DNA from: an uncultured bacterium
GTDB taxonomy: Bacteria; Actinomycetota; Coriobacteriia; Coriobacteriales; Coriobacteriaceae
Reading direction: 5' to 3'
Length of the DNA: 28,184 bases
Assembly (NCBI GenBank): GCA_905216175.1
Contig: CAJMSV010000014.1
Span: 1 to 28,184 of the forward strand
The notes under the pieces are model-generated. The model had not been told where the DNA came from. It was given only the letters and a program-made list of their open reading frames with translations, and made no database searches. This document shows, piece by piece, positions 1 through 9,543 of the stretch (its first letter is position 1; every line of letters begins with the position of its first letter). Position numbers and translations under genes: made by a program.

Positions 1-51
1 TGGTATCTCCCTCCTCCGTGGCGGCGCTTTAGTGCGTAGGCTAGAAGGGTT

Positions 52-213
52 CGCCACGAAACCGGCCCATCTACTACGTTTAGTCCCTTACCCCCAACCA
101 TGCCAAAAAGCGCGAAAACAAAACCGCAGGTAGAATGCCTGCGGTTTTGTTCAAAACGAAGGTATGGTCAGGGGTATCGAGTCAAACGTAGTAGATGGGC
201 CGGTTTCGTGGCG
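52..213. repeat. Long imperfect palindrome (MITE- or REP-like hairpin element)
   Basis: The outer arms 52-81 and 184-213 are perfect 30-bp inverted repeats. The centre (118-130 and 138-150) is a perfect 13-bp stem with a 7-nt loop. Between them the arms still pair partly: TACCCC at 89-94 with GGGGTA at 171-176, and ACCATGCC at 97-104 with GGTATGGT at 161-168. The whole 162 bp can therefore fold as one long hairpin. No coding gene overlaps it convincingly. The central stem could also act as a terminator. Mobility is an inference; no target-site duplication was identified. Confidence 0.75.
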
Positions 214-304
214 CGCGGTTCCGGCTGATCCCTTGGGGACGGAGGAAGACGGATCATTTTGCTCCCGCGAGGCTTGCAGGGGCACTCGTGCAGGGCCGCC
301 CGAA

Positions 305-458
305 CAAAACTATGTCGGTTTACTACGATGAATTCGACATTCCCGACCATGACTGCATTTTTCTAAATATTGCAAGCGTTCTACCTGCGGTTTTGCAAGC
401 GCGCAATTTACCGTGGTCGAAGGCGGGCGATTAATCGTAGTAATCCGGCATGGTTTTG
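305..458. repeat. Second imperfect palindrome, related to the first
   Basis: Arms 305-329 and 434-458 are inverted repeats matching at 22 of 25 positions. Both this element and the one at 52-213 carry TACTACG in the arm. The interior at 379-395 is an exact 17-bp inverted copy of the centre of the first element (119-135). The two look like diverged members of one intergenic family. The rest of the 1-518 gap holds only a short stem (459-465 with 481-487) and a 12-bp palindrome, GGGTAATTACCC (513-524), over the stop codon of the response regulator. Confidence 0.65.
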
Positions 459-518
459 AAATGGCATTAAATCGATAACGGCCATTTTGCTATGCCGGGG
501 CGGTCGGTCGTCGGGTAA

Positions 519-1148
519 TTACCCTCGCAGGTAGGCGATGGCGATCTGCGTGCGGTTGCGCAGGCCCATTTTGGCAAGGATTGAGCTGATGTGGTTGCGC
601 ACGGTGCCTTCGCCCATGTAGGCGGTGGCGGCAATCTCCTTGTTGTCGAGGCCGCGGGCGATGAGCTCTGCGACTTCGAACTCGCGGTCGGTCAGGCTGG
701 CAAAGGCGGCGGGCCGGCGAGGCGTGTCGGCCTCGGACCCCGCCCCATCAAAGTCGATATCCTCGATCGCCTTGCCCTCGAGTACGCGTTTGCCGTCCAT
801 GACCTGCGCCAACGCTGGAGGAATGGCGGCGACATCGGTCTTGATCAGGTAACCGCGGGCGCCTAGCTTGAGCGCCGACACAATGTACTCGTCATCTGAG
901 AATGTCGTCAGAAACACCACGCGTGCCGCGGGGTAGTGCTCAAGGATTTCGCGCGCCGCCGAAAGGCCGTCGCGCCCTGGCATCTGAATGTCGAGCAGCG
1001 CGATATCGGGTGCGTGCTCGGCGTAGAGCGCCACCGCGTCGTCGCCGTCGGCACCGGTGCCCACCACCTCTATCTGCGGCTTAGCGCCCAGGATAATCTT
1101 GAGTGAATCGACCACCAGACGGTCGTCGTCGACGACTATGAGCCTCAT
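519..1148 (-). CDS. NarL/LuxR-family response regulator
   Basis: This 209-aa DNA-binding response regulator is typical in length for the NarL/DesR family. The receiver domain (about 1-120) shows the acidic pocket DDD at 7-9, the phospho-acceptor D53 (LLDIQMPG), the switch T81/T82 and K103. The C-terminal part (about 150-209) is a LuxR-type helix-turn-helix (LTDREFEVAELIARG, then NKEIA and GTVRNHISSILAKMG). It overlaps the upstream histidine kinase by 4 nt (ATGA), so the two are translationally coupled. The ABC exporter genes are transcribed divergently next door, so the regulator probably controls that exporter; this is inferred from layout only. The inducing signal is unknown. Confidence 0.95.
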   Translation of the reverse strand: MRLIVVDDDRLVVDSLKIILGAKPQIEVVGTGADGDDAVALYAEHAPDIALLDIQMPGRDGLSAAREILEHYPAARVVFLTTFSDDEYIVSALKLGARGYLIKTDVAAIPPALAQVMDGKRVLEGKAIEDIDFDGAGSEADTPRRPAAFASLTDREFEVAELIARGLDNKEIAATAYMGEGTVRNHISSILAKMGLRNRTQIAIAYLRG

Positions 1149-2290
1149 CGGCCCTCATCTCCTTGCTGCTTGGGAATGGTGGCAAATACGCGCCATCCGG
1201 GGGCGCCGACTCGCGAGCCGGCAGTGAAAGTGCCGCCGAGCGCCTCGACACGCTCGCGCATGGAGGCGAGCCCCATACCCCCTGTGGCGCTGCGGGCGCT
1301 TGTTCGAACCCCGCCCGTTCCATCGTCGGTAACGACGAGCTGGTAAAACGACGGATGCTCCATGCACCGCACGGTAATGGTTTTGGCATGGGCGTGTCGC
1401 ATGGCGTTGGAAAGCGCCTCGCGCAGCACCGCCGCAAAGCAGTTGGCGACGTTGGCGGGTGCATGCTCGGCCAAAACCTCAAGCTCAATCTGCGGACCGC
1501 TGTCCGAGCGTGCGCCTTCAACGATGCGCTCGAGCTGCACGGAGAGGTTGGTCGCATTGTCGTTGAGCGCGTGGACGCTGGCGCGCACGAGTTGGAGCGC
1601 CTCGTCAACCGTGCGTTTGACGTCGGCGAAATCGGCGGCAACCCTGGGCTCGTCGGCATGGACCACGCGCAGGGCTTCGGTTTGAAGCGAAGCGCGCGTG
1701 AGCTGGTGGCCCACGTTATCGTGGATCTCGCGCGCGATGCGGGCGCGTTCGGCGAGCGTCGCGAGTTCGACTTCGTAGTCCTGGCGGTCGGCGAGGTCAC
1801 GGTTGCGTGCCTCGAGTGCCAGGGCGCGTTCTTGCAGCTTGTCGCGGATGCGACGCATGCGTTCCTGTTCGCGCTCCAGCTGCGCGGTGCGCAGCGACAG
1901 CAACGTGGCGGCGACCGAAAGGATGGCGGTTAACAGCAGCGTTCGGGTGGTGAGCACGCCGCCACGAAGGTCCGCGACAAGCGCGCAGACACACACGGCG
2001 CCAATCGCCAGCGCGGGCCAGATTCGTTCACGGCGCACGCGTCGCGCGATGTCATAGAGGGCGAGAGGCGCAAACGGCACAAACGGCGGCACGAAGACGG
2101 CCGCGATGATGTAAGCGTAGCTCGCGGCCTCGCTTATACGGCGCGTGCGTTCTCCCTGTGCCACCTCGGCCAGCGAGGTGGCAATAACGCCAAGGCAAAA
2201 CGCCGCGACCAGGCGAGCGTCCACGGCAAGGCCCATTGCGGCCGCAATGCAGCACGCCAGCACGATCGATTTGTCGAAAAGCCTGTTCAT
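1145..2290 (-). CDS. Sensor histidine kinase, DesK/NarX type (HisKA_3)
   Basis: This 381-aa membrane kinase partners the coupled response regulator. Residues 8-135 hold several hydrophobic segments forming the membrane sensor. A coiled-coil linker rich in E/R/L spans about 136-180. The HisKA_3 phospho-acceptor is H190 in EIHDNVGHQLT. The ATPase part shows the N box around N295 (REALSNAMRHAHA), a G1-like DDGTGG at 322-327 and GGMGLASMRERV at 337-348. I chose ATG 2290, just before the hydrophobic region. The frame stays open to 2482, but the extra 64 residues are low-complexity and lie in the divergent promoter region. No Shine-Dalgarno sequence precedes 2290, and a TACAAT box ends 6 nt before the ATG, so the mRNA may be leaderless. 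Confidence 0.9.
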   Translation of the reverse strand: MNRLFDKSIVLACCIAAAMGLAVDARLVAAFCLGVIATSLAEVAQGERTRRISEAASYAYIIAAVFVPPFVPFAPLALYDIARRVRRERIWPALAIGAVCVCALVADLRGGVLTTRTLLLTAILSVAATLLSLRTAQLEREQERMRRIRDKLQERALALEARNRDLADRQDYEVELATLAERARIAREIHDNVGHQLTRASLQTEALRVVHADEPRVAADFADVKRTVDEALQLVRASVHALNDNATNLSVQLERIVEGARSDSGPQIELEVLAEHAPANVANCFAAVLREALSNAMRHAHAKTITVRCMEHPSFYQLVVTDDGTGGVRTSARSATGGMGLASMRERVEALGGTFTAGSRVGAPGWRVFATIPKQQGDEGR

Positions 2291-2501
2291 ACGGGTATTG
2301 TACGCGAAGCCGCGCGTGGTGGAGGGGCCGCCTGCGCAACCGTGACATTCCTCCCGCGCGGCAAATCGGCGTCGATCGCTCGCACGAGCGGGGGTTTCGC
2401 CTCCGCCCCCCCCGCACTCGTGACAAAGCTCACTGGTGCGCGCCGGCGGCTCCTGCGATGATGCAATCGTACCGGGCCGCAATCAACGGAAGGGCCGCCT
2501 C
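2291..2501. promoter_or_regulatory. Divergent promoter region between two-component system and ABC exporter
   Basis: This 211-bp region separates the kinase from the exporter. On the minus strand a TACAAT box (complement of 2297-2302) ends 6 nt before the kinase ATG. On the plus strand GTGACAAAGCTCAC (2420-2433) is a GTGA-N6-TCAC dyad. A related half, GTGACATTCCTC, lies at 2342-2353, 78 bp away. These are candidate operators for the neighbouring regulator or a CRP-like protein. No clear -35/-10 pair was found for the exporter. Confidence 0.4.
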
Positions 2502-3440
2502 ATGACAGACATCGTTCACGTCGAAAACCTCGTCAAGCGCTATGACGACCTTATTGCGCTCGACCACTTTAACCTGAGCATCGCCCCCGGCGAGATCTTT
2601 GGCCTGTTGGGCCCCAACGGCTCGGGCAAGACCACGTCCATCAACTGCATTTTGCAGCTGCTCGCCTACGACAAAGGCACCATCGAGCTGTTCGGCGAAC
2701 CCATGACGCCCGCCCGCTACGACCTCAAGCGCCGCATCGGCGTGGTGCCGCAGCAGGTGGCGGTGTTTGACGAGCTCACGGTGCGCGAGAACATCGACTA
2801 TTTCTGCAGCCTCTACGTCAACGACCGCAAGCACCGCCGCGCGCTGGTGAACGAGGCGATCGACTTTATCGGGCTGGGCGACTTTGCCAAGTTCCGCCCC
2901 GGCAAGCTCTCGGGCGGCCTGGCGCGTCGCCTCAACATCGCCTGCGGCATCGCGCACAAGCCTGAGCTCATCTTCTTTGACGAGCCCACGGTGGCGGTCG
3001 ACCCGCAGAGCCGCAACGCCATCCTGGAGGGCATCTGCCGCTTGCGCGACGAGGGCGCCACAGTGGTGTATACCAGCCATTACATGGAGGAAGTCGAGCA
3101 AATCTGCAGCCGCATCATGATCATGGACGGCGGGCGCGTGCTGGCGCAGGGCACCAACGACGAGCTCAAGCGCATGATTCAGATGGGCGAGCGCGTGACT
3201 GTCGAGGTTGGCGCCGTAGAGACCGCCACGGTCGAGCGGCTGCGCGCCCTCGAGCACGTGCTTTCGGTTGAGCTGTCCGGCGGCGAGATCGTCTGCACCT
3301 GCGAAGCGAGCCCGCACAATTTGGTCGACATCCTCGACACGCTGCGCGCCGCCGATGTGGCGCTCGGCCGCGTGTGGAGCGAGCCACCGACCCTCAACGA
3401 CGTGTTCCTCGAGATCACCGGCCGCGAGCTGCGCGACTAG
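2502..3440 (+). CDS. ABC transporter ATP-binding protein (ABC-2 / drug exporter type)
   Basis: This 312-aa cytoplasmic ATPase has the size of CcmA/DrrA/NatA-type subunits. Walker A is GPNGSGKT at 37-44, the signature is LSGGLARR at 136-143, and Walker B is LIFFDE at 156-161, followed by the D-loop (VDPQS) and an H-loop (YTSH). The C-terminal 90 residues form the extra domain usual in DrrA-like ATPases. The start at 2502 is supported by GGAAGGG at 2488-2494, 7 nt upstream. Two permease genes follow immediately, so this is the first gene of a three-gene exporter operon. The substrate is unknown. The linked two-component system makes an antimicrobial or lipid-active compound plausible. Confidence 0.93.
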   Translation: MTDIVHVENLVKRYDDLIALDHFNLSIAPGEIFGLLGPNGSGKTTSINCILQLLAYDKGTIELFGEPMTPARYDLKRRIGVVPQQVAVFDELTVRENIDYFCSLYVNDRKHRRALVNEAIDFIGLGDFAKFRPGKLSGGLARRLNIACGIAHKPELIFFDEPTVAVDPQSRNAILEGICRLRDEGATVVYTSHYMEEVEQICSRIMIMDGGRVLAQGTNDELKRMIQMGERVTVEVGAVETATVERLRALEHVLSVELSGGEIVCTCEASPHNLVDILDTLRAADVALGRVWSEPPTLNDVFLEITGRELRD

Positions 3441-3449
3441 GGGGCAGTC

Positions 3450-4637
3450 ATGTTCAACACCATCATCACTACGGTCAAGACGCTGCTGCGCCGGCCGAGC
3501 ACGTGGGTCTGGGGCGCTCTCTTTCCCATCGTACTTTCCACGATGTTCATGTTTATGTTTGCGAACCTCAGCTCCGACGGCACGGTCGACCCGGTGCCGG
3601 TGGCCGTCGTGGCGGACGAGGCTTGGGACGCTTCGACCTTTAAGGGCGTGGCGACGTCGCTTGCCAAGGAAGGCGGCGAGCAGCTGCTCGAGATCCACGA
3701 GCTCGACGACGCAGCCGATGCGAACCGTGCGCTTAAGGCCGGCGAGGTCGCGGGCATCTATGCGGTCGACGATGCGGGCACGCCCAAACTCACGTTGCTT
3801 TCGAGCTATGGCAGCTCGCGTGCGACGTCGGTGCTCACCGACCGCAGCATCCTTGAAACGGTGGCAAGCTCGTATACACAAAATGCCGAGCTCATGTCCC
3901 AGATTGCCCAGGACAACCCGGCGGCGCTCGCCGACCCGGAGGCGGTTGCGCGCGCTCTATCGCTCGAGGGCGGTACCCGCCGCGTAAGCCTGACACGCAC
4001 CACGCCCGATGGCACGGTCGTCTACTATTACGCGCTTTTTGGCCTGGTCGCGATGATGTCTGCGGAGTTTGCCGCCTTGAGCGTCGTCGACCTGCAGCCC
4101 AATCTGTCGGGCCTTGGCGCACGTCGCTGTGTGGGCGGTCTTTCCAAGACGGCATCGCTGACCGGCATCTTTGTCGGCTCGTGGCTGGTCTCCTTTGCCT
4201 CGATGACGATCGCGATCGGCTACGTGCGCCTGGTCGTGGGCGTCGACTTTGGCGGGCGCGAGGGGCTGTGTCTGGTGGGTGGCGCCGCTTCCGCGCTTGC
4301 CGCCACGGGCTTGGGCCTTTTTGTGGGCACGCTTCCCGTTAAGGGCGGCAAGGCGTCCAAGTCCGGCATCCTCACGGGCTTTGCTACCACGTGCGCCCTG
4401 TTCGCCGGCCTCTACGGCGAGCCGGCGATGGCGCTTGCCGACGACGTCGCCCGCGCCTGCCCGGCCGAGTGCTGGCTCAACCCCGTCAAGCTCATCTGCG
4501 ACATGTTCAACCGCCTGTATTTCTTTGAGGACCTGGGCCCCTTTGTCGTTCGCGCCGGCGCGCTGGTCCTTATGGCGTTGCTGTTCGTTGCCGCCGCCAC
4601 GCTGATCTTTGGAAGGAGCCGCTATGAGCACCTTTAA
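3450..4637 (+). CDS. ABC-2 type permease subunit 1
   Basis: This 395-aa membrane protein has the ABC-2 permease layout. A short cytoplasmic start is followed by a hydrophobic helix at about 20-40, a long extracytoplasmic region at about 41-185, and five hydrophobic segments from about 190 to the end. It begins 9 nt after the ATPase, with a G-rich Shine-Dalgarno (AGGGGG) before the ATG. It overlaps the next permease by 14 nt. The two permeases share the same plan, TM1 then a large outer domain then a TM block, and probably form a heterodimeric channel with the ATPase. The substrate cannot be read from sequence. Confidence 0.87.
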   Translation: MFNTIITTVKTLLRRPSTWVWGALFPIVLSTMFMFMFANLSSDGTVDPVPVAVVADEAWDASTFKGVATSLAKEGGEQLLEIHELDDAADANRALKAGEVAGIYAVDDAGTPKLTLLSSYGSSRATSVLTDRSILETVASSYTQNAELMSQIAQDNPAALADPEAVARALSLEGGTRRVSLTRTTPDGTVVYYYALFGLVAMMSAEFAALSVVDLQPNLSGLGARRCVGGLSKTASLTGIFVGSWLVSFASMTIAIGYVRLVVGVDFGGREGLCLVGGAASALAATGLGLFVGTLPVKGGKASKSGILTGFATTCALFAGLYGEPAMALADDVARACPAECWLNPVKLICDMFNRLYFFEDLGPFVVRAGALVLMALLFVAAATLIFGRSRYEHL

Positions 4638-5829
4638 GACCGCGCTTCGCATGGCGCTGGCGCACCCGTTCTACCTGCTCATCTATACGGTGTTCATCTC
4701 GCTCATGGGCGTATTCATTGCGGCCTCGGTGAGCTGGAACTCGTCGCAGCTTACCGAGTACGAGCCCTACGACACCAACGTGATCGTGATCGACCGCGAC
4801 AATAGCGACCTTTCGAGGGCACTCACCAAGCACCTGGGCTCGCGCTTTGAGCTGGTCACGGGCATCGGCGACGATACGTACGATCTTGCGGACGCGCTCT
4901 CCAAGAGCAATAGTGCCAAGGGTAGCGCCGACTGCGTGTTCTTTATCCCGGAGGGGTTTGAGGACGACCTTGTTGCAGCCGCCCGCGCGGGGGAGTCCCT
5001 GCCCAAGCTCGATGTGACCTACGGTGCCGGCACCATGGCGGCGGCGCTTTCGTCTGCCGAGGCCTCGCGCTGGATCTCGCTCGCGGGCGCTGCGGCGGCC
5101 CTAGAGCCCGCCGCCTCTAATGGTAGCGTCGCCAAGGCCGCCGAGCATGCCGCCGCCAGGCGCGCCGAGGTCCAGATTGAGCAGGTCAAGGTTGGTTCGA
5201 CTGCCGCCGCCATGCTCAAGTCGTATTTCAACTTTGGCGCGTACGCGATTATCTCGTCGGTCATCGTATCGGTGGGGCTGGTGTTCTCGGGCATGAACGA
5301 GCCCGAGCGCGTGCGTCGTATGGATGCCGGCCCAATCTCCGAGCGCCGGCGTTCGCTCGCCGTGTTTGCGGCCGCCACTGTGATCACCGTCTGCATCTGG
5401 TTTGTGTCGAGCATGATGAGCGTCGTGGGCTTTGCCGGCGCGGTTGCCGAGGTCGGCGTGGGTCGTGTGTGCCTGGCGCTGGCGGCGACGTTTGCCCTGG
5501 CGTGCATGCCTCTGGCCGTTGGCTTTGCGCTGTCGAGCCTGGGTGCGCGCGAGGAGCTGCTTAACGGTGTGGGCAACCTGCTCGGCATGCTCATGACGTT
5601 TTTGGGCGGCGCCTGGATGCCGCTGTCGCTGATGGGCCCAGCCGTGCAGACCGCGGCGCATTTTGTGCCGACGTATTGGGTGAACGACGCGATTGGCAAG
5701 GCGCTCGCCGCGGACCTGACGTCCACCGTGCTGGGCGACATCGCTTGCGATCTGGGCGTCACAGTGCTCTTTGCCGCGGCCATCGCCGCCGTAGGCCTAG
5801 CCCTCGCCCACAACAAATCCCACGCCTAG
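4624..5829 (+). CDS. ABC-2 type permease subunit 2
   Basis: This 401-aa protein has one N-terminal hydrophobic helix (about 13-35), an extracytoplasmic domain rich in Ala, Ser and Glu (about 40-200), and a C-terminal block of five to six membrane segments from about 205. ATG 4624 is preferred over 4609 because GGAAGGAG (4611-4618) sits 5 nt upstream. The 14-nt overlap with the first permease points to translational coupling. It is the last gene of the exporter operon. REP-like hairpins begin 7 nt after its stop, where a transcript end would be expected. Confidence 0.87.
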   Translation: MSTFKTALRMALAHPFYLLIYTVFISLMGVFIAASVSWNSSQLTEYEPYDTNVIVIDRDNSDLSRALTKHLGSRFELVTGIGDDTYDLADALSKSNSAKGSADCVFFIPEGFEDDLVAAARAGESLPKLDVTYGAGTMAAALSSAEASRWISLAGAAAALEPAASNGSVAKAAEHAAARRAEVQIEQVKVGSTAAAMLKSYFNFGAYAIISSVIVSVGLVFSGMNEPERVRRMDAGPISERRRSLAVFAAATVITVCIWFVSSMMSVVGFAGAVAEVGVGRVCLALAATFALACMPLAVGFALSSLGAREELLNGVGNLLGMLMTFLGGAWMPLSLMGPAVQTAAHFVPTYWVNDAIGKALAADLTSTVLGDIACDLGVTVLFAAAIAAVGLALAHNKSHA

Positions 5830-5835
5830 ACACCT

Positions 5836-5990
5836 ACTCATTGGGGACAGACTTAAACGACCAAAAGTATTCATTGGGGACAGACTTAAATGACTAGCCA
5901 TCGGGGGCAGATAAGGAGCGTCCCCAACTGCCGGGTGGCGAAAGAGCGTCCCTTGTGACTGGTCATTTAAGAACGTCCCCAATGACTAGT
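5836..5990. repeat. Cluster of three REP-like hairpin units (A, B, C)
   Basis: Units A (5838-5861) and B (5871-5894) read TCATTGGGGACAGACTTAAA plus a few bases. Unit C (5962-5986) is the inverted form, GTCATTTAAGAACGTCCCC then AATGAC. B and C each have TCATT and AATGA arms around a 13-nt loop containing GTCCCC or its complement. Between B and C lies a second module, AAGGAGCGTCCCCAACTGCC (5913-5932), which recurs at 9387 and 9414. The inverted pair B/C resembles a BIME-type arrangement. No transposase gene is nearby. Confidence 0.7.
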
Positions 5991-6070
5991 CTGAAACAAA
6001 TCCCCACTCTCGCCCCAAAATAGTTCGCCAAGGTTTACTATTACGTTCATAAAGTAGTACGAGGCTAACA

Positions 6071-6796
<726 letters not shown>

Positions 6797-6804
6797 GCGG
6801 CGCC

Positions 6805-9339
6805 ATGACACCTCTCGCAAAACGTCTCCCGCGCGAGCTGCGCCGCAATATCGGCAAGTACCTGGGCATCTTTTTGCTTATGTGCGGAAGCACCGCTCTC
6901 ACCTCGGGATTTTTGCTCGCAGCGCATTCCATCGGCTGCCTTATCGATGACATGCGCGATGCGTACGCGATTGAGGACGGCCGCGTGACCACCTCCTTCG
7001 AGGCTACCGACGATCAACTCAAGGCCGCCGAGGATGCAGCCGGCGATGTCGGCGGCGTCACGCTCTACAAGAATTTCTCCATCGACGCCATCATCAAAAA
7101 GACCGCCGGCGACGACGGCACCAAGCGCACGCTGCGCACCTATGCGCACCGCACCAAGGTCGATATCGCGTCCTACTGTGAGGGCAAGGAGCCCAAAACG
7201 GACGATGAGGTGGCAATCGACCGTGTCTTCGCCACCAACAACGACCTCGCCGTGGGCGATAAGGTCGAGCTTGAGGGCCGCACCTACACCATCTGCGGCA
7301 TCATGACCCAGCCCGATAGCCAGGCGCTGTTCCTCAACAATTCGGACTTTACGGTGAACACCATCACCTATGGTGTTGCCGAGGTCACCGACGCCGGCTT
7401 TGCCGCGCTCGAGGATGCCGGCGGCGCGCCTGACTACACCTACTCCTTCACCTTTGCCGATCGCGATCTCTCCACTGCAGACCGCATCGATGCCGAGCAG
7501 GATATGGTCGAGGCGCTGACCGATGCCGATGCGTGCGTCGACGACCTGATCGATGCCGATTCCAACCAGGGCATTGGCTATGCGCGCGACGACGTGGACG
7601 GCGACTCCACGATGTGGATGACGCTGCTCGACATCATCATCGTGATCATGGCGTTTGTCTTTGTGGTGCTCACCGACGCCACCATCGAGGAGGAGAGCGC
7701 CATTATCGGCACGCTGCTCGCCAGCGGCTATCGTCGACGCGAGATCGTGCTGCACCACCTTGCGCTTCCCGCTATCGTGGGCGTGGTCGCGGCGCTTTTG
7801 GGCACTGCGCTCGGCGTTGTGTTCTTTACCGAGCCCATGCGCAGCCTCTATTACGGTTCGTATAGCCTGCCGCCCTTCCAGGTGTACTGGAGCTGGGAGA
7901 TCTTTGTGAAGTGCGCCGTGGTTCCCGCCGCCGCGCTCATCCTCATCACGCTGGTGGGCCTGCTTCGCAAGATGGGCAAGACGCCGTTGCAGTTCCTCCG
8001 TCACGAGGCGGGCGGCAAGTCGGGAACCAAGCACGGCCTGCAGCTGCCGGAGCGCATGGGCTTTGTCTCGCGCTTCCGCCTGCGCATCTTCCTGCGTAAT
8101 CTGGGCAACTTCGCCACGCTTTTCGTGGGCATTGCGTTTGCCTCGCTGCTACTGCTCTTTGGCCTGGCGATTCTGCCCACGATGACGCACTACGCGGACA
8201 ACCTCGAGACAAGCCTGGTCGCCGAGCACCAGTACACGCTCAAGGCCCCGCTGGAACTCGAGGGCACCGCCGAGGAGCGCGAGCAGTGGTCGGCACTCGA
8301 GCGTTTGCAGTCGGTTGGCGGCGCACTGCTTTCTGCCGCTCAGGATGCCGATGACGAGCTTGAGGACGCGGCCGATGCCCTCGGCTGCGACCGCGACGAG
8401 GCTATCGACCTGATCGACAAGGCCTCTAAGATCGACACTGACAACGACGATATCCACCCGGTCAATACGACCGACAACGGCGCGGGCGCAATCGCGCAGG
8501 CCGAGAAATATGCCGTTTACCAGCTGCAATACAACCGCGGCGATGGAAATGGGCAGGAGACGATTTCCGTCTACGGCATCTCGTCCGATTCGCGCTATTG
8601 GAAAGACCTCAACGTGGGCGATGGGCGCGTCGTCTTTGGCGGCGGTCTGCTCGACAAGTTTGGCTGGAGCGAGGGCCAGAAGGTCACGCTCAGCGACAAG
8701 TACGAGGGCGAGCATTATTCCCTTGAGTACGCGGGCAAGGATTGTGCCTGGGGCTCAAAGTCGGACATGAATATCTATATGAGTATCGACGACTTTAACG
8801 AGCTGTTCGACAACGATGCCGCCTACTTTAACGGCTATGTGAGCGACGAGAAGCTCGACCTCGATGCGCGTTACTTTGCCGGTGACACCACGCCCGACGA
8901 CATGCGCGCCGTGGGCGACCAGTTCATCGGCATGATGAGCAAAATGATCGGCATGATGATCGGGCTCGCGGTGTTTATCTTCTTGTTGTTTATGTACCTG
9001 CTGACCAAGGCTGTGATCGACCACAGCGCCCGTTCGATCAGTTACATGAAAGTCTTTGGCTATCGCGATAGCGAGATCTCGCATCTGTACATCCGCTCGA
9101 TTACGCTGTGCGTGGCGGCGTCGCTCGTGCTGAGCCTGCCGGTCATTATTGGCTCGCTCACGGCCATCTTCCGCTCGATGCTGCTCGCCTACAACGGCAA
9201 TATCGAGATCTACGTGCCCGCCTGGTCCATGGCGGCATGTGTCGGCATTGGCTTTGCGACCTACCTGGTCGTGGCGCTGCTGCACACGCGCTCCATCAAG
9301 CGCGTCAGTCTGGCCGAAGCTCTCAAAGTCCAAGAGTAG
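6805..9339 (+). CDS. FtsX-domain ABC permease with two large extracytoplasmic domains
   Basis: This 844-aa permease is paired with the preceding ATPase. Helix 1 lies at about 20-42 and is followed by an outer domain at about 43-265. A first FtsX block of three helices covers about 270-395, another helix about 432-457, and a second outer domain, rich in Asp and Glu, about 460-705. A second FtsX block runs from about 709 to the end (VFIFLLFMYLLTKAVIDHSA; SYMKVFGY; terminal SLAEALKVQE). This duplicated layout matches the large putative ABC permeases of Gram-positive bacteria. ATG 6805 is chosen because the 6790 start overlaps the ATPase gene and adds only five residues. The pair is bracketed by REP-like repeat clusters. 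Confidence 0.92.
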   Translation: MTPLAKRLPRELRRNIGKYLGIFLLMCGSTALTSGFLLAAHSIGCLIDDMRDAYAIEDGRVTTSFEATDDQLKAAEDAAGDVGGVTLYKNFSIDAIIKKTAGDDGTKRTLRTYAHRTKVDIASYCEGKEPKTDDEVAIDRVFATNNDLAVGDKVELEGRTYTICGIMTQPDSQALFLNNSDFTVNTITYGVAEVTDAGFAALEDAGGAPDYTYSFTFADRDLSTADRIDAEQDMVEALTDADACVDDLIDADSNQGIGYARDDVDGDSTMWMTLLDIIIVIMAFVFVVLTDATIEEESAIIGTLLASGYRRREIVLHHLALPAIVGVVAALLGTALGVVFFTEPMRSLYYGSYSLPPFQVYWSWEIFVKCAVVPAAALILITLVGLLRKMGKTPLQFLRHEAGGKSGTKHGLQLPERMGFVSRFRLRIFLRNLGNFATLFVGIAFASLLLLFGLAILPTMTHYADNLETSLVAEHQYTLKAPLELEGTAEEREQWSALERLQSVGGALLSAAQDADDELEDAADALGCDRDEAIDLIDKASKIDTDNDDIHPVNTTDNGAGAIAQAEKYAVYQLQYNRGDGNGQETISVYGISSDSRYWKDLNVGDGRVVFGGGLLDKFGWSEGQKVTLSDKYEGEHYSLEYAGKDCAWGSKSDMNIYMSIDDFNELFDNDAAYFNGYVSDEKLDLDARYFAGDTTPDDMRAVGDQFIGMMSKMIGMMIGLAVFIFLLFMYLLTKAVIDHSARSISYMKVFGYRDSEISHLYIRSITLCVAASLVLSLPVIIGSLTAIFRSMLLAYNGNIEIYVPAWSMAACVGIGFATYLVVALLHTRSIKRVSLAEALKVQE

Positions 9340-9535
9340 TCATCGGGGACAGCCCCTGCCGATTCGCCGGCTCGCCGGCCGGCTGGAAAGGACTGTCCCT
9401 AGCTGCCGGCAGGAAAGGAGCGTCCCTAGCTGCCAGGTGCCTTGCTGCCTGGTGGCGAGGCACTCATTTAAGTCCGTCCCCAATGAGTGGTTTCAGCCAT
9501 TTAAGTCTGTCCCCAATGAGTCCCCAATGACTAGG
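9337..9535. repeat. Second cluster of REP-like units and 27-bp tandem repeat
   Basis: The cluster starts on the stop codon of the FtsX permease with TAGTCATCGGGGACAG. A 27-bp tandem follows: GGAAAGGACTGTCCCTAGC at 9385 and GGAAAGGAGCGTCCCTAGC at 9412. Next comes a hairpin unit with perfect 8-bp arms CACTCATT (9461-9468) and AATGAGTG (9482-9489). A similar unit lies at 9496-9520, and a partial copy, TCCCCAATGACTAG, at 9521-9534. The modules match those at 5836-5990 and 17902-17926. Confidence 0.7.
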
Positions 9536-9543
9536 TGCCGTAC

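Noticed and set aside
195..434. 79-aa plus-strand open frame in the first gap
   Set aside because: It begins inside the right arm of palindrome 1 and runs through palindrome 2; no RBS or recognisable domain.
2430..3881. 483-aa open frame on the minus strand
   Set aside because: It is antisense to the exporter ATPase with Walker motifs; low-complexity His/Asp/Arg-rich product.
5836..5990. CRISPR array
   Set aside because: The units are short hairpins in both orientations with irregular spacing and no uniform spacers; no cas genes.
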